DNA of 64,000 bases from Chitiniphilus eburneus. Lineage in GTDB: Bacteria > Pseudomonadota > Gammaproteobacteria > Burkholderiales > Chitinibacteraceae. Below the pieces are notes generated by a model. That model was not told the origin of the DNA. It saw only the letters and a program-made list of their open reading frames with translations, and ran no database searches. A program made the position numbers and the translations under genes. Shown here in pieces: positions 37,697 through 47,266 of this stretch. The DNA is taken from contig NZ_SUMF01000013.1 of NCBI RefSeq assembly GCF_005048205.1, positions 1 through 64,000 on the forward strand, in the 5' to 3' direction. Numbering within the stretch: the stretch's first letter is position 1; each line of letters begins with the position of its first letter.

Positions 37697-39196
37697 ATGG
37701 GCGTTCTCCGGCACAAATCGATCTATCTCGGGGTCTTCCTGGCCTGGTTGGCACTCACCCTGGCCGTGCTGGCGGTTTACGCCGGCATGGCGCTCAGCCA
37801 GGCCAGGCAGGATCACCAGCGCCTGCACCAGCAATTTCAGGATCGGCTGGGCTATCAGTTCGCCGGCATCGAAACTGCGCTGGAGGCATTCGCCGCCTTC
37901 CAGAGTGTGCCGCGCAACCACACCTTCGTGGTCGATCGCAGCTACGCACGCCAGTTGCTGGTGCGCTATCCGTATGTGGCCGGCCTGCAATTGATCCGCC
38001 GTGTGCCGGCCGCCGATGCCAAGCGCTTCACCGACGCCATGCGCGGGCTGGGCGAAACCGACTTCAGACTCCATACGCTGGACCCGGACCGACAGCCGCT
38101 GCCACGCAAGGCCAATTACTATCCGGTGGTGTTCAGCGAACCGGCCAACCCCGCCACCCATGGCCTGGACGTGGCCGAAGTAGTCGGCACCATGCCGCGC
38201 GAATCGCAGCAGGTCATCGTCACCCGACCATTCCGCCTGCCCGGCGGTGAGCTCGCCTATATGATGGTGCGCCCCGCCAGCTTTGCCATGACGCCGGAAG
38301 AAACCCGCCGAGTGGCACCGCTGACCTACGTCGGCGTGCTGGTCAAGACCGCGCCGCTGGTACCCGGTCTTTCGGCCTTTCCAGCCGGACTGACCGTAAG
38401 CGTGCGCCGCGCCGATCAGACCGATACCGAGCTGGTGCACAGCGCCAGCGCTGCCGCCAGTGCGCTGGAAACCCGCTGGTTTCCGCGCCTGGCGCTGATC
38501 AGCCGCGTACCCAGCTCCAGCCAGCCCTATGTGCTGGAAACCCGCTGGCAACTGGGCTGGAGCACGCTGGACCGTAACGTGCTGACCATGCTGGCGGGCG
38601 TGCTGGGCCTGCTGTTGCTGGCGCTGCTCGGCATCGTGCGACTGGCCCGCCTGCGCCATTTCGCCCGCATCCGCGAGGCGGCAAAGCTGGCGCACATGGC
38701 CGCGCACGACGCGCTCACCGGATTATCGAACCGCCGCACGCTGGACGTGGCACTCGATCGCAGCGTGGCGCAGAACACACCATGCTCGCTGGTCTTTCTG
38801 GACCTGGATCGCTTCAAACCGATCAACGACAACCACGGCCACGACGCCGGCGACCATGTGCTGAAAATGGTGGCGGAGCGTCTGTCGCTCTGCGTGCGCG
38901 CCAACGATACGCTGGCCCGCTGGGGCGGCGACGAATTCGCCCTGCTGCTACCCGGCGATATGAACGCCGCGCGCGAACGGGAGCTGCTACGACGACTGAC
39001 CCAGGCGCTGATGGAACCGATCCGCTGGGGCGAGCAGTCGTTCTCGATAGGCGCCAGCCTGGGCGTAGCGCACTACCCCCAGGACGGCACGACAGTGAAG
39101 CAGGTATTGCAGGCAGCGGACCAGCGCATGTACCGCCACAAAGAAGCCCGCCGCAGCAACCCCCTGGCTCCGCCGCCGCCATTGGCGGGGACGTAA
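37697..39196 (+). CDS. CHASE-domain diguanylate cyclase
   Basis: 499 residues. A membrane helix (IYLGVFLAWLALTLAVLAVYAGMAL) is followed by a periplasmic CHASE domain (about 40-270, with YPYVAGLQLIRRVP and YYPVVFSEPAN), a second helix (MLAGVLGLLLLALLGIVRL) and a GGDEF domain (about 335-490). The active site WGGDEF is intact, and the product-inhibition site RAND lies exactly five residues before it, so it should make cyclic di-GMP and be feedback-inhibited. There is no EAL domain. It follows the second chemoreceptor after 121 bases. Confidence 0.94.
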   Translation: MGVLRHKSIYLGVFLAWLALTLAVLAVYAGMALSQARQDHQRLHQQFQDRLGYQFAGIETALEAFAAFQSVPRNHTFVVDRSYARQLLVRYPYVAGLQLIRRVPAADAKRFTDAMRGLGETDFRLHTLDPDRQPLPRKANYYPVVFSEPANPATHGLDVAEVVGTMPRESQQVIVTRPFRLPGGELAYMMVRPASFAMTPEETRRVAPLTYVGVLVKTAPLVPGLSAFPAGLTVSVRRADQTDTELVHSASAAASALETRWFPRLALISRVPSSSQPYVLETRWQLGWSTLDRNVLTMLAGVLGLLLLALLGIVRLARLRHFARIREAAKLAHMAAHDALTGLSNRRTLDVALDRSVAQNTPCSLVFLDLDRFKPINDNHGHDAGDHVLKMVAERLSLCVRANDTLARWGGDEFALLLPGDMNAARERELLRRLTQALMEPIRWGEQSFSIGASLGVAHYPQDGTTVKQVLQAADQRMYRHKEARRSNPLAPPPPLAGT

Positions 39197-39231
39197 GGAG
39201 TTTCAGGATTCAGGGTTCAGGCTTTACCCCC

Positions 39232-40071
39232 TCACACCGTGAACTCTACGTTGTCGATCAGGCGCGTTTGTCCCAGTCGCGCGGCGATCAGGATCACCAG
39301 ATCGTGGTCGGTGTGGGTGGCGGGTTTCAGTGTGTGGGCGTTGCGGGTTTCCACATAGTCCACTTCGCCCCAGCCGCGTACCTTCAGGTCCATCACCGTT
39401 TCCACCGCCAGCCTGGCGTAGTCGCGCTCACCGGCCTGGATCGCTTTTTTCATCCGCGACAGGTGGAAATACAACCGGGGGGCCTCGGTGCGCTCTTCCA
39501 GCGTGAGGTAACCGTTGCGCGACGATAGCGCCAGCCCGTCCTCGGCGCGGCCGGTATCCACCGGGACAATCTCCAGCGGCAGATTCAGCTCTTCGACCAT
39601 GCTCTGGATGATGAAGAGCTGCTGGTAATCCTTTTTGCCGAAACACGCCACGTCCGGCTGCACGATGTTGAACAGCTTGAGCACCACGGTGGCCACGCCG
39701 CGAAAGTGCCCCGGCCGGAAGGCGCCGCACAGTTCGTCCTGCAACGCGGGCGGCTCTACCTTGTATTGCTGGATCACGTGCGGATACAGCTCGCGCTCGT
39801 CCGGCGCGAACACCACGGCACTGTCGCACTCGGCGGCGATCAGCGCGGCATCCTGCTCCAACGTGCGCGGATAGCGGTCGAAATCCTCGCCCTGCCCGAA
39901 TTGCAGCCGGTTGACGAAGATGCTGACCACCACATGATCGGCACGCTGGCGGGCCTCGCGAATCAAGGCCATGTGGCCGGCGTGCAGGTTGCCCATGGTG
40001 GGCACGAGCGCCACGCTACCAGCGGTTTTGTGCCAGGCGCGCAGCTCGGAAATGGTGTGGAAGATTTGCAT
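39232..40071 (-). CDS. panC: Pantothenate synthetase
   Basis: 279 residues from the ATG at 40071; the open frame extends 70 codons further without family similarity. It joins pantoate and beta-alanine with ATP to make pantothenate, the coenzyme A precursor. The family motifs are [15 protein letters not shown] (HIGH-like), [32 protein letters not shown] (KMSKS-like part further on as [11 protein letters not shown]). It is the last gene of the minus-strand run panB-HD-GNAT/transglutaminase-panC. Confidence 0.97.
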   Translation of the reverse strand: MQIFHTISELRAWHKTAGSVALVPTMGNLHAGHMALIREARQRADHVVVSIFVNRLQFGQGEDFDRYPRTLEQDAALIAAECDSAVVFAPDERELYPHVIQQYKVEPPALQDELCGAFRPGHFRGVATVVLKLFNIVQPDVACFGKKDYQQLFIIQSMVEELNLPLEIVPVDTGRAEDGLALSSRNGYLTLEERTEAPRLYFHLSRMKKAIQAGERDYARLAVETVMDLKVRGWGEVDYVETRNAHTLKPATHTDHDLVILIAARLGQTRLIDNVEFTV

Positions 40072-40109
40072 GGGTTGCTCAGGCAAATGAGAAAAGTGAA
40101 GGCGGCTGC

Positions 40110-41156
40110 TCAGCAGACGTCCAGATCGATCGGCCGCTGGCGATATTGCGTCACCGAAGCGCATTGCCGCAGGAACGCCACCAGCTCGGGCAGCGGGCGC
40201 GCGTGGATCTGCGGGCTGGTGCATTCGCCGGGATAGACAATGGGATAGGCCAGGTGTTCGACGCCGGGTGTGAAATGGCAATCGACACCGGGTTTGCTGT
40301 TACCGCGCGGATCGCAGCGATACCAGCCGTGACCGTCCAGCCACACCACGGCAAATCCGTGCAGACAGTACGGCGGATGCGGGCCATCCCAGGTCAGGCG
40401 TTGGTAGCCCAAGCCGGCAGCAATGCCGTTGGCGCGCAGCAGCGCCACCAGCAGATGGCTCTTGGCATAACAGAAGCCGGTGCCCGCGGCCAGCGTTTCG
40501 GAGGCCGCGCATGGCACTTCCTCGCGCGCGGCGTCGATGCAGTGTGGAATGCTGTCGCGCACCCAGTCGAAACAGGCGCGGGCGGTTTCCGGCTGCGTGG
40601 CGTGGCGCAGGTCGCGCGCCAGCGCGGCGACATTGGGATGATCGAAGTCGATCTCGGCATCGGCGGCCAGGTAGGGCGCCAGATCCACCGTCGGCGTCAC
40701 GTCCGCCGTGCGTTTCATCGGCACATAGCGGATATGGTCGCGCTCGCGCGCCGGCCCCAGCGCGGCAAAGCCATAGCGCTCGTAGGCACCGATGGCGTTG
40801 AGGCTGGCATTCACCGTGCGCAACGGGGCGTCGCGCTCGGCGTTGGCGATCAATGCACGTCCGACGCCACGACGCTGCCATGGCGGATCGACGAACAGCA
40901 GCGACAAGTGATCGCCACCGCGCCGGTGCAACGCGCCGATTGCCACGCCATCGGCAAACGCCAGCCAGGATGCCTGACCGTTGACCGCGTGCTCGGCCAA
41001 CGCCTCGGGCGTGATCTGCGCAATAAAGCACGCGATACCGGCTTCGCTCTGATACGGAGCGACGGATTCGAGGAATACCCGGTGCACCAGCGCCACCATG
41101 GCCGGGAAATCGGCGATAGTGGCGGGACGCACCGCGTAAAGGTGACCAGCGTCCAT
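40110..41156 (-). CDS. GNAT acetyltransferase fused to a transglutaminase-like domain
   Basis: 348 residues from the ATG at 41156, one base from the stop of the HD gene upstream. The N-terminal half (about 1-155) is a GNAT fold with the acetyl-CoA loop [17 protein letters not shown] and the following [15 protein letters not shown]. The C-terminal half (about 160-348) is a transglutaminase-like cysteine-protease fold with a readable triad: Cys in [17 protein letters not shown], His in [12 protein letters not shown] and Asp in WYRCDPRG. Each half is common on its own; the fusion is unusual. Position inside the panB-panC run suggests a link to pantothenate or beta-alanine supply, but nothing in the sequence proves it. 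Confidence 0.85.
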   Translation of the reverse strand: MDAGHLYAVRPATIADFPAMVALVHRVFLESVAPYQSEAGIACFIAQITPEALAEHAVNGQASWLAFADGVAIGALHRRGGDHLSLLFVDPPWQRRGVGRALIANAERDAPLRTVNASLNAIGAYERYGFAALGPARERDHIRYVPMKRTADVTPTVDLAPYLAADAEIDFDHPNVAALARDLRHATQPETARACFDWVRDSIPHCIDAAREEVPCAASETLAAGTGFCYAKSHLLVALLRANGIAAGLGYQRLTWDGPHPPYCLHGFAVVWLDGHGWYRCDPRGNSKPGVDCHFTPGVEHLAYPIVYPGECTSPQIHARPLPELVAFLRQCASVTQYRQRPIDLDVC

Positions 41157-41157
41157 G

Positions 41158-41748
41158 TCAGGCCACCAGGTCGCCACGCGCCACGGCACCATCCAGCGCG
41201 CCGCTCAGCCAGGTCCAGGCATCCGGAAATACCGGCGCCACCTTGGGCTGGTTGGTCGCCACCACCTGCGCCACGCGCACCTGATGTTCGCGCCAGCTCT
41301 GGCCCCGGTTATGGATGTTCTGCAACATCGGCATCACGCGATCGATGGCGCGGGCGTAGCGCGCCTCGGGGGTCTGGCCTTCGGTGAACTCCAGCCAAAG
41401 CGCCATGAACCGACCACGCTGCGGCTCAGGCAGCAGGCCGAAGATGCGCTCGGCGCCAGCGCGCTCCGCGGCCTCGGCGGCGGCCCGGCCAGCGGTGTCG
41501 TAGATCATGGTGTCGCCGGCGTCGATTTCCGGCACGTCGTGCACCAGCAGCATCTGCACCACACGGCCGATATCCACCGTTTCCGCGCCATGCGGCTGCA
41601 TCGCCAGCGCCAGCAGGGCGATCTGCCAGCTATGCTCTCCGCTGTTCTCGTAGCGCTCCTGCCCCAGCGGCTTGTTCCGCCGCAGCACGCCCTTGAGCTT
41701 TTCCAGCTCCAGCGCGAAGGCCACGACATCCTGAAATGCGGCGGACAT
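41158..41748 (-). CDS. HD-domain phosphohydrolase
   Basis: 196 residues. The HD metal-binding motif is complete: His in NSGEHSWQIALLAL, His-Asp in MLLVHDVPEIDAGD, and the distal Asp in YARAIDRVMPMLQN. It resembles the HDDC2/YfbR group, which dephosphorylates nucleoside 5'-monophosphates. Its start overlaps the panB stop by one base (TGATG) and its stop is one base from the next gene, so panB, this gene and the GNAT fusion are translated as a tight operon. Confidence 0.88.
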   Translation of the reverse strand: MSAAFQDVVAFALELEKLKGVLRRNKPLGQERYENSGEHSWQIALLALAMQPHGAETVDIGRVVQMLLVHDVPEIDAGDTMIYDTAGRAAAEAAERAGAERIFGLLPEPQRGRFMALWLEFTEGQTPEARYARAIDRVMPMLQNIHNRGQSWREHQVRVAQVVATNQPKVAPVFPDAWTWLSGALDGAVARGDLVA

Positions 41749-42539
41749 CAGAACGAGTGCTCCTCGGCCGGGAAGCTGCCGCCCTTCACGGCCTTGACGT
41801 AGGCTTCGACGGCGCTCTGGATGCTGGTCGCCCCCTGCATGAAGTTCTTCACGAAGCGCGCCTTCTTGCCGGGGAACACGCCCAGCATGTCGTACAGCAC
41901 CAGCACCTGGCCGTCGGTATCGACGCCGGCGCCGATACCGATGGTGGGAACGGCCAGCGACTCGGTCACGGCCTTGGCCACGGCAGCGGGCACCATTTCC
42001 ATCAACACCAGGGCGGCCCCGGCGGCTTGCAGCGCCAGCGCATCACGCTTGAGCACCTCGGCCTCGGTGTCGGATTTACCCTGCACCTTATAGCCGCCGT
42101 AGGCATTCACCGATTGCGGCTGGAAGCCGATGTGCTCACACACCGGAATACCGCGCTGGACCAGGAAATCGACGGTTTCGGCCATCACCATGCCGCCTTC
42201 CAGCTTGACCATCTCGGCGCCAGCGGCCATCAGGCGGGCGGCGTTCTCGTAGGCCTGGGCCGGCGAAACCTGGTAGCTGGCGAAGGGCATGTCGGCGATC
42301 ACCAGCGCCTGCCGGGCGCCACGCGCAACGATTTCAGTGTGGTAGAGCATCTGCTCCATGCTCACCGGCAGGGTGGAGCTGCGGCCCTGGATCACGTTGC
42401 CCAGCGAATCACCCACCAGCAGCACATCGACACCGGCTTCGTCCAGCAGGCTGGCGAAGCTGGCGTCGTAGCAGGTGAGCATGGCGATCTTCTGGCCATC
42501 CTGCTTCATCTTGGCCAGTGTATTGATCGTGGTTTTCAT
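41748..42539 (-). CDS. panB: Ketopantoate hydroxymethyltransferase
   Basis: 263 residues from the ATG at 42539. It adds a hydroxymethyl group from methylene-tetrahydrofolate to alpha-ketoisovalerate, the first committed step to pantothenate. Conserved runs are [46 protein letters not shown] (catalytic region) and [14 protein letters not shown], ending with [23 protein letters not shown]. First gene of the panB-panC run, 168 bases downstream of folK. Confidence 0.97.
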   Translation of the reverse strand: MKTTINTLAKMKQDGQKIAMLTCYDASFASLLDEAGVDVLLVGDSLGNVIQGRSSTLPVSMEQMLYHTEIVARGARQALVIADMPFASYQVSPAQAYENAARLMAAGAEMVKLEGGMVMAETVDFLVQRGIPVCEHIGFQPQSVNAYGGYKVQGKSDTEAEVLKRDALALQAAGAALVLMEMVPAAVAKAVTESLAVPTIGIGAGVDTDGQVLVLYDMLGVFPGKKARFVKNFMQGATSIQSAVEAYVKAVKGGSFPAEEHSF

Positions 42540-42707
42540 CGAATTCCCCCGGTCGGCAATGGCATGCGCCGCTTTGGTGCGGCGCAAGAAAACGCAGTGT
42601 AACCGAGCGGCACGGCGTCGGTCATAGGTGCAATCGACAGGACCGCGAGCTCGGGAATCCCTTTTTAGCCCAGGCTGCGCCAGGTGGGGCCGCTGGTCGG
42701 CGGTGGG

Positions 42708-43187
42708 TCAGGGCAGCCGGTGCAGCGCCTGATCGCGCACGGTGGGCAACAACGCGGCCGCCTGGCCGAAGCCGGGCACCATGACATCGGGATCGAGATC
42801 GGCCAGCGGCACCAGCACGAAAGCGCGCAGATGCATGCGCGGATGCGGGAGGATCAGGTCAGGCGTATCGAGCCGCAACTGATCGTAGAGCAGCAGATCC
42901 AGGTCGAGCACGCGCGGCGCGTTCTTGAAGGCACGGGTACGGCCCAGCAGCGCCTCGATGGCGAACAGCGCCTCGATCAGTGCCTGCGGCGAAAGCGCGG
43001 TATCGAGTTCGGCCACCGCGTTGACGAAATCGGGCTGCTCGGCGTAGCCCACCGGGGCCGACGCATAGAACGGCGAGGCTTTCACCAGCCAGGTGTCGGG
43101 CAACATCGACAGCATTTCCAGCGCCCGGCGCAACTGTAGTTCCGGCCGGCCGATATTGGCGCCCAGGGCAACGAAGGCGCGTGCCAT
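42708..43187 (-). CDS. folK: 2-amino-4-hydroxy-6-hydroxymethyldihydropteridine pyrophosphokinase
   Basis: 159 residues starting at the ATG at 43187, which overlaps the pcnB stop as TGATG. HPPK transfers pyrophosphate from ATP to the pterin in folate synthesis. Family motifs: ALGANIGRPELQLRRAL, PDFVNAVAELDTALSP, and the signature RVLDLDLLLYDQL with LPHPRMHLRAFVL. Coupled to pcnB and next to panB, an order common in gamma- and betaproteobacteria. Confidence 0.96.
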   Translation of the reverse strand: MARAFVALGANIGRPELQLRRALEMLSMLPDTWLVKASPFYASAPVGYAEQPDFVNAVAELDTALSPQALIEALFAIEALLGRTRAFKNAPRVLDLDLLLYDQLRLDTPDLILPHPRMHLRAFVLVPLADLDPDVMVPGFGQAAALLPTVRDQALHRLP

Positions 43188-44530
43188 CAACCTGCCTGTT
43201 GGCCGTCGCCCGCTTTGGACTTGCCGCTGCGGCGCCGGTTACGCCGGGGCTTTTTGTCGGTACTGGCGCCCGCCTTGGGCACACCGGCGATCAGGGCCAG
43301 CCGCGTATCGCCGTCCACATGCAGGAACTGCGTCCACCATTGCGCCAGTTCCTGTTCGACCAGCCCGCACTCGGCGCGCAGCATCAGGAAATCGTACGCG
43401 GCGCGGAAGCGCGCCTGCTCCAGCAGGCGGAACGGCCGCTGGCCGACGCGCTGCTCGAAACGCGGTTGCAGCAGCCAGATTTCCTTCATCGCCGCGCCGT
43501 AGCGGTTGGGGATCGCCAGCCGCTTGGCCACGGTGGCCTCCACCTGGTTCATCGCATCCACCAGCGCCGGCACCGGGTACTCGCCCGCGGAGGTCTTTTT
43601 ACGCCACAGGGCTTCGACTTCATGCCACAGCAACGACGCAAACAGGAAGCCGGCGGAGACCGGTTTGTCCTCGGCGATGCGGCGGTCAGTGCTTTCCAGC
43701 GCGCGTTGCAGGAAGGTGCGCGTCTGTTCGTCGCTGATCAGCTTGTCCAGCAAGGGGAACAGCGGCCGGTGCAGGCCATCGGCGCGCAGCGCCATCAGGC
43801 AATCCCACGCCTTGCCGGAAAACAGCAGCTTCATCATTTCGTCGAACAGGCGCGCCGACGGGATGTTCTCCAGCAGGCGGGCATGATCGTCGATGGGCTT
43901 GCGCGTGGCGGGCGTGATGGTCAGGCCCAGTTTGGCCGACAGGCGGATCGCCCGCAGCATGCGCACCGGGTCTTCGCGGTAACGCAGGGCGGGGTCGCCG
44001 ATCATGGCCAGCTTGCGGTGTTGCAGGTCGTCCACGCCGTGATGAAAGTCGAGGATCTCTTCGCGGCTGGGGTCGTAGTACAGCGCATTCACCGTGAAGT
44101 CGCGGCGCGCGGCGTCTTCCTCGATGTTGCCGTAGACATTGTCGCGCAGGATGCGGCCGGTTTCGTCGGTGGGCGCGTCCGAGGCACCACGGAAGGTGGT
44201 CACCTCAATGATCTCTTCCTGGCCCTGATCCCAGAACGGCACGTGCACGATGCGGAAACGCCGGCCAATGATGCGCGCGCGATGGAAGACGTGCTTCACC
44301 TGCTCGGGCGTGGCACTGGTGGCCACGTCGAAATCCTTGGGGTGCTTGCCCAGCAGCAGGTCGCGCACCGCGCCGCCCACCACGTAGGCTTCATAGCCGG
44401 CATCCTGGAGCCGGTCACACACTTTCAGGGCCCCGGAATGCAACTGCTCGCGGCGGATTCCGTAGTGCTTGGCATGCAGCACGCGCTTCCCCGGGCGGCG
44501 GAGCACCTTGCCGATCAACTTGCGAATCAT
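43187..44530 (-). CDS. pcnB: Poly(A) polymerase I
   Basis: 447 residues from the ATG at 44530; the frame is open far beyond, but a -10-like TATAAT lies at 44565-44570. It adds 3' poly(A) tails that mark RNA for decay. The nucleotidyltransferase motif is YVVGGAVRDLLLGKHPKDFDVATSA (DxD), followed by ARRDFTVNALYYDP, FHHGVDDLQHRKLAMIGDP and YREDPVRMLRAIRLSAKLG. The basic C-terminal tail (KKPRRNRRRSGKSK) suits RNA binding and is typical of PcnB rather than CCA-adding enzymes. Confidence 0.95.
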   Translation of the reverse strand: MIRKLIGKVLRRPGKRVLHAKHYGIRREQLHSGALKVCDRLQDAGYEAYVVGGAVRDLLLGKHPKDFDVATSATPEQVKHVFHRARIIGRRFRIVHVPFWDQGQEEIIEVTTFRGASDAPTDETGRILRDNVYGNIEEDAARRDFTVNALYYDPSREEILDFHHGVDDLQHRKLAMIGDPALRYREDPVRMLRAIRLSAKLGLTITPATRKPIDDHARLLENIPSARLFDEMMKLLFSGKAWDCLMALRADGLHRPLFPLLDKLISDEQTRTFLQRALESTDRRIAEDKPVSAGFLFASLLWHEVEALWRKKTSAGEYPVPALVDAMNQVEATVAKRLAIPNRYGAAMKEIWLLQPRFEQRVGQRPFRLLEQARFRAAYDFLMLRAECGLVEQELAQWWTQFLHVDGDTRLALIAGVPKAGASTDKKPRRNRRRSGKSKAGDGQQAG

Positions 44531-44564
44531 CTGGAACCGTTCAGCCGCGAATTCGAAACGCAGC

Positions 44565-44570
44565 ATTATA
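44565..44570 (-). promoter_or_regulatory. Candidate -10 box for pcnB-folK
   Basis: TATAAT on the minus strand 35 bases upstream of the pcnB start. No good -35 hexamer is seen at 16-18 bases. Confidence 0.4.
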
Positions 44571-44713
44571 CAGGGGAAGCGTCCGCTGACGGGCGTGACG
44601 ACGGGCGACAGGGTGATCCCGCCACGCTGTGATGCCGTCGTCTTCGTTCCACTGTGGCTGCCTCGCCGGTCGATCCCGTGTTGTACTGGGTCTGTCTCCA
44701 TGGAGTCCTTGCT

Positions 44714-45553
44714 ATGCGTCGCTATCGTTACCTGCTTCTGAACGTTTTCGCCGAAACCCACTTCGCCGGCAACCCGCTGGCGGTATTTCCCGATGCGGAG
44801 GGCCTGCCGGACGACCGGATGCAGATCCTGGCGCAGCAGCTCAACCTGTCCGAAACCACCTTCGTCACCCCCAGCACCACCGCCGACGCCGCCGTGCGCA
44901 TCTTCACGCCTGGCTATGAATTGCCGTTCGCCGGCCATCCCACGCTGGGCACGGCCAGCGTGGTGGCCCGGCGGCTGGGCCGGGAGACGCTGACGCTGGC
45001 CATGCCGGCCGGCATCGTGCCGGTGCGCGTGGAAGGGGAAATCGCCACCCTCACCGCCCAGCCGCCCCGCCCGCGGCCCGCGGCCCCCGCCGCCGACATT
45101 GCCGCCGCGCTGGGGCTGCCGCCGCAGGCAGTATCGGCCACGCCACGCTGGCTGAACACCGGCACCGAACAACTGGTGGTGCCGCTGGCGGATGCCACCG
45201 CCGTATCGGCCTGCCGGCCGGACCGGGCGGCGTTCGAAGCCATAGCGACCAACGCCGTGGGTGTGGCGCAGGCGCTGGTGTGGGCCTGGGACGGCGACCG
45301 GATCGTGGCGCGATTCTTCTGGGTGCAACACGGCGCCATCGGCGAGGACTACGGCACCGGCTCGGCCTGCGCCAACCTCGGCGGCTGGTGGCTGGACCAG
45401 CACCAGCCACTCCCCCTGGCCGCCACCCTGATCCAGGGCCAGGGCATCGACCGCCTGGCCCATCTGCGGCTGACGGTGGCAAACGACGGCACGATCCAGG
45501 TCGGCGGACGAGTGGTCGTGATCGGCGAAGGCGAAATCATCGTTCCGGCATAA
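44714..45553 (+). CDS. PhzF-family isomerase
   Basis: 279 residues from the ATG at 44714 (GGAG eight bases upstream). PhzF-like proteins are two-domain isomerases related to diaminopimelate epimerase. The catalytic Glu is in NLSETTFVTP, with FTPGYELPFAGHPTLGTA (substrate loop) and the second-half HGAIGEDYGTGSACANLGGWW matching the family. The physiological substrate is unknown outside phenazine makers, and no phenazine gene is near. Divergent from pcnB. Confidence 0.92.
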   Translation: MRRYRYLLLNVFAETHFAGNPLAVFPDAEGLPDDRMQILAQQLNLSETTFVTPSTTADAAVRIFTPGYELPFAGHPTLGTASVVARRLGRETLTLAMPAGIVPVRVEGEIATLTAQPPRPRPAAPAADIAAALGLPPQAVSATPRWLNTGTEQLVVPLADATAVSACRPDRAAFEAIATNAVGVAQALVWAWDGDRIVARFFWVQHGAIGEDYGTGSACANLGGWWLDQHQPLPLAATLIQGQGIDRLAHLRLTVANDGTIQVGGRVVVIGEGEIIVPA

Positions 45554-45789
45554 AGCGAGCTGGATCATCCACTGGCAAAGCACCTCACAAGCGAAGCGAG
45601 GCCCCCTCGCGGCGGCGAGGGCGGGGAGTGGAATCGACCAGGGAAGCGCCGTTTCCTGCATGTCACCGCCAACTCGCGCCCGTCTTTGCCGGGGGCCTGC
45701 CGCCTCTGACATTTTGCCAAGCCAGCCATTTCCTCGGGGAGCGGACAGCCATCGAGCACCAACCGGCCAGCGCAAGGAACTGTTGCGGG

Positions 45790-45819
45790 TTGGGGCAGGT
45801 CGATTGCTGCTCATATAAT
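45790..45819 (+). promoter_or_regulatory. Candidate sigma-70 promoter of dacC
   Basis: TTGGGG, 18-base spacer, then a perfect TATAAT, 40 bases before the start codon. The rest of the 305-base gap after the PhzF gene holds a GC-rich hairpin (CCCCTCGC/GCGAGGG near 45602-45625) that may end the preceding transcript, and no gene. Confidence 0.55.
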
Positions 45820-45858
45820 CGCCCTTTCCCTGCCCCGCTCCCCGTAAAGAACCCCGCC

Positions 45859-46995
45859 ATGAAGTTCAAGACACTCGCCTTTGCCCTGCTCGCCGCGCCG
45901 CTGTTCGCGCAGGCGTTCACCCCGCAGCAACCCGAGATCGCCGCCCGCTCGTTCATCCTGATCGACTACCAGAGCGGCGCCACCCTGACCGCGCGCGATC
46001 CCAACGAGCGCGTGGAACCCGCATCGCTGACCAAGCTGATGACCGCCTACCTCACCTTCAAGGCGGTCAAGGAAGGCAAGCTGAAGCTGGACCAGCAATT
46101 GGTCGTCTCGGCGCAAGGCTGGAAGACCGAAGGCTCGCGCATGTTCCTCGACCCCAAGGTACCGGCGCGGGTGGATGACCTGATCAAGGGCATGATCGTG
46201 CAGAGCGGCAACGATGCCTGCGTGACGCTGGCCGAGGCCATCGCCGGCAACGAGACCGTGTTCGCGCAGATGATGAACCGCGAAGCGGTACGCCTGGGTC
46301 TGACGGGCAGCCACTTCACCAACTCCACCGGCCTGCCCGACCCCAACCTGTACATGACGACCGGCGATCTGGCCAAGCTGGCCAGCGCGATCATCCACGA
46401 CTTCCCCGAGTTCTATCCCATCTATTCGATGAAGGAATTCAAGTACAACAACATCAAGCAGCCGAACCGCAACCTGCTGTTGTACCGCGACCCGTTCGTC
46501 GACGGCCTGAAGACCGGCCACACCAACTCGGCCGGCTACAACCTGGTGGCTTCCACGCATCGCGACGACCGCCGCCTGATCTCGGTGGTAGTCGGCACCA
46601 CCGGCGAGCAGGTACGCGCCACCGAATCGGCCAAGCTGCTCAACTGGGGCATTCAGTTCTTCGAAACCCCGCGCCTGTACGAAGCCAGAAAGCCGATTGC
46701 CACTGTGCCGGTGTGGAAAGGCGCATCGGACGAGGTGAAAGTGGGCTTCCTGGATAACCGATATGTCACGCTGCCGCGCGGCGACAGCAAAAAGCTGAAG
46801 CTGGATTTCACCAGCAATCAACCACTGATCGCACCGCTCACCGTCGGTCAGAAAGTGGGCTCGCTCAAGGTCAGCGTGGACGGCAAGGCGCTGGGTGAAT
46901 ATCCGGTGGTAGCGCTGGAAAAAGTGGATCAGGCAGGCATCTTTGGCCGAGCCTGGGACAGCATCCGCCTATGGTTCAAGAAGCTCTTCGGTTAA
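45859..46995 (+). CDS. dacC: D-alanyl-D-alanine carboxypeptidase (penicillin-binding protein 5/6 family)
   Basis: 378 residues from the ATG at 45859. A signal peptide ends at APLFAQAFT. The peptidase S11 domain has SxxK as SLTK (nucleophile Ser), SGN as VQSGNDAC, and KTG as GLKTGHTNSAGYN. A PBP5-type beta-rich C-terminal domain and an amphipathic C-terminal helix (GRAWDSIRLWFKKLFG) anchor it to the outer face of the inner membrane. It trims the terminal D-Ala of peptidoglycan stem peptides. dacA or dacC cannot be told apart from sequence alone. It starts the run dacC-dat-ybeD-lipB-lipA. Confidence 0.95.
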   Translation: MKFKTLAFALLAAPLFAQAFTPQQPEIAARSFILIDYQSGATLTARDPNERVEPASLTKLMTAYLTFKAVKEGKLKLDQQLVVSAQGWKTEGSRMFLDPKVPARVDDLIKGMIVQSGNDACVTLAEAIAGNETVFAQMMNREAVRLGLTGSHFTNSTGLPDPNLYMTTGDLAKLASAIIHDFPEFYPIYSMKEFKYNNIKQPNRNLLLYRDPFVDGLKTGHTNSAGYNLVASTHRDDRRLISVVVGTTGEQVRATESAKLLNWGIQFFETPRLYEARKPIATVPVWKGASDEVKVGFLDNRYVTLPRGDSKKLKLDFTSNQPLIAPLTVGQKVGSLKVSVDGKALGEYPVVALEKVDQAGIFGRAWDSIRLWFKKLFG

Positions 46996-47024
46996 GCACG
47001 ACGTAACGCCACGGTGAACCCCAC

Positions 47025-47183
47025 AACTTGAACTACAGAGAACGCATAGCACGACAGAGAAAACCAAGGTCGAGCAGCGATGTTCATGAAAGCGTTCAGG
47101 CAAGGCACGCCTCTGCTTGAGCAAAGCGATCTTCCCGCTCAAGCCTTTCCCTGTGTAACTTCGTGTTCTCCGTGGTTCAAGAT
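47025..47183. repeat. Short dispersed-repeat-like element with inverted ends
   Basis: The left end AACTTGAACTACAGAGAAC and the right end GTTCTCCGTGGTTCAAGAT (read inward) match at about 16 of 21 positions as inverted repeats, 159 bases apart. The minus strand of the element encodes a Cys-rich peptide (CSTLVFSVVLCVLCSSSCGV) of the kind often called as a small hypothetical protein in many proteobacterial genomes; it is better seen as part of the repeat. It fills the dacC-dat gap. No transposase. Confidence 0.55.
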
Positions 47184-47266
47184 TTAGGTTCGGGGTGCCG
47201 CGCATTGCTGCCCTTCCCCCTCCCGACATGCCCTCCTACATTGGAAGCCCATCCGGAGTCGCCCCC

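Noticed and set aside
39707..40236. Plus-strand frame opposite panC
   Set aside because: Shadow of panC, whose motifs on the minus strand are unambiguous.
44531..45814. 428-codon N-terminal extension of pcnB
   Set aside because: The extra part is antisense to the PhzF gene, has no family similarity, and a -10-like TATAAT lies just upstream of the preferred start at 44530.
46969..47229. 86-codon minus-strand Cys-rich protein between dacC and dat
   Set aside because: It lies inside the inverted-ended repeat, has no ribosome-binding site and is better explained as part of that element.
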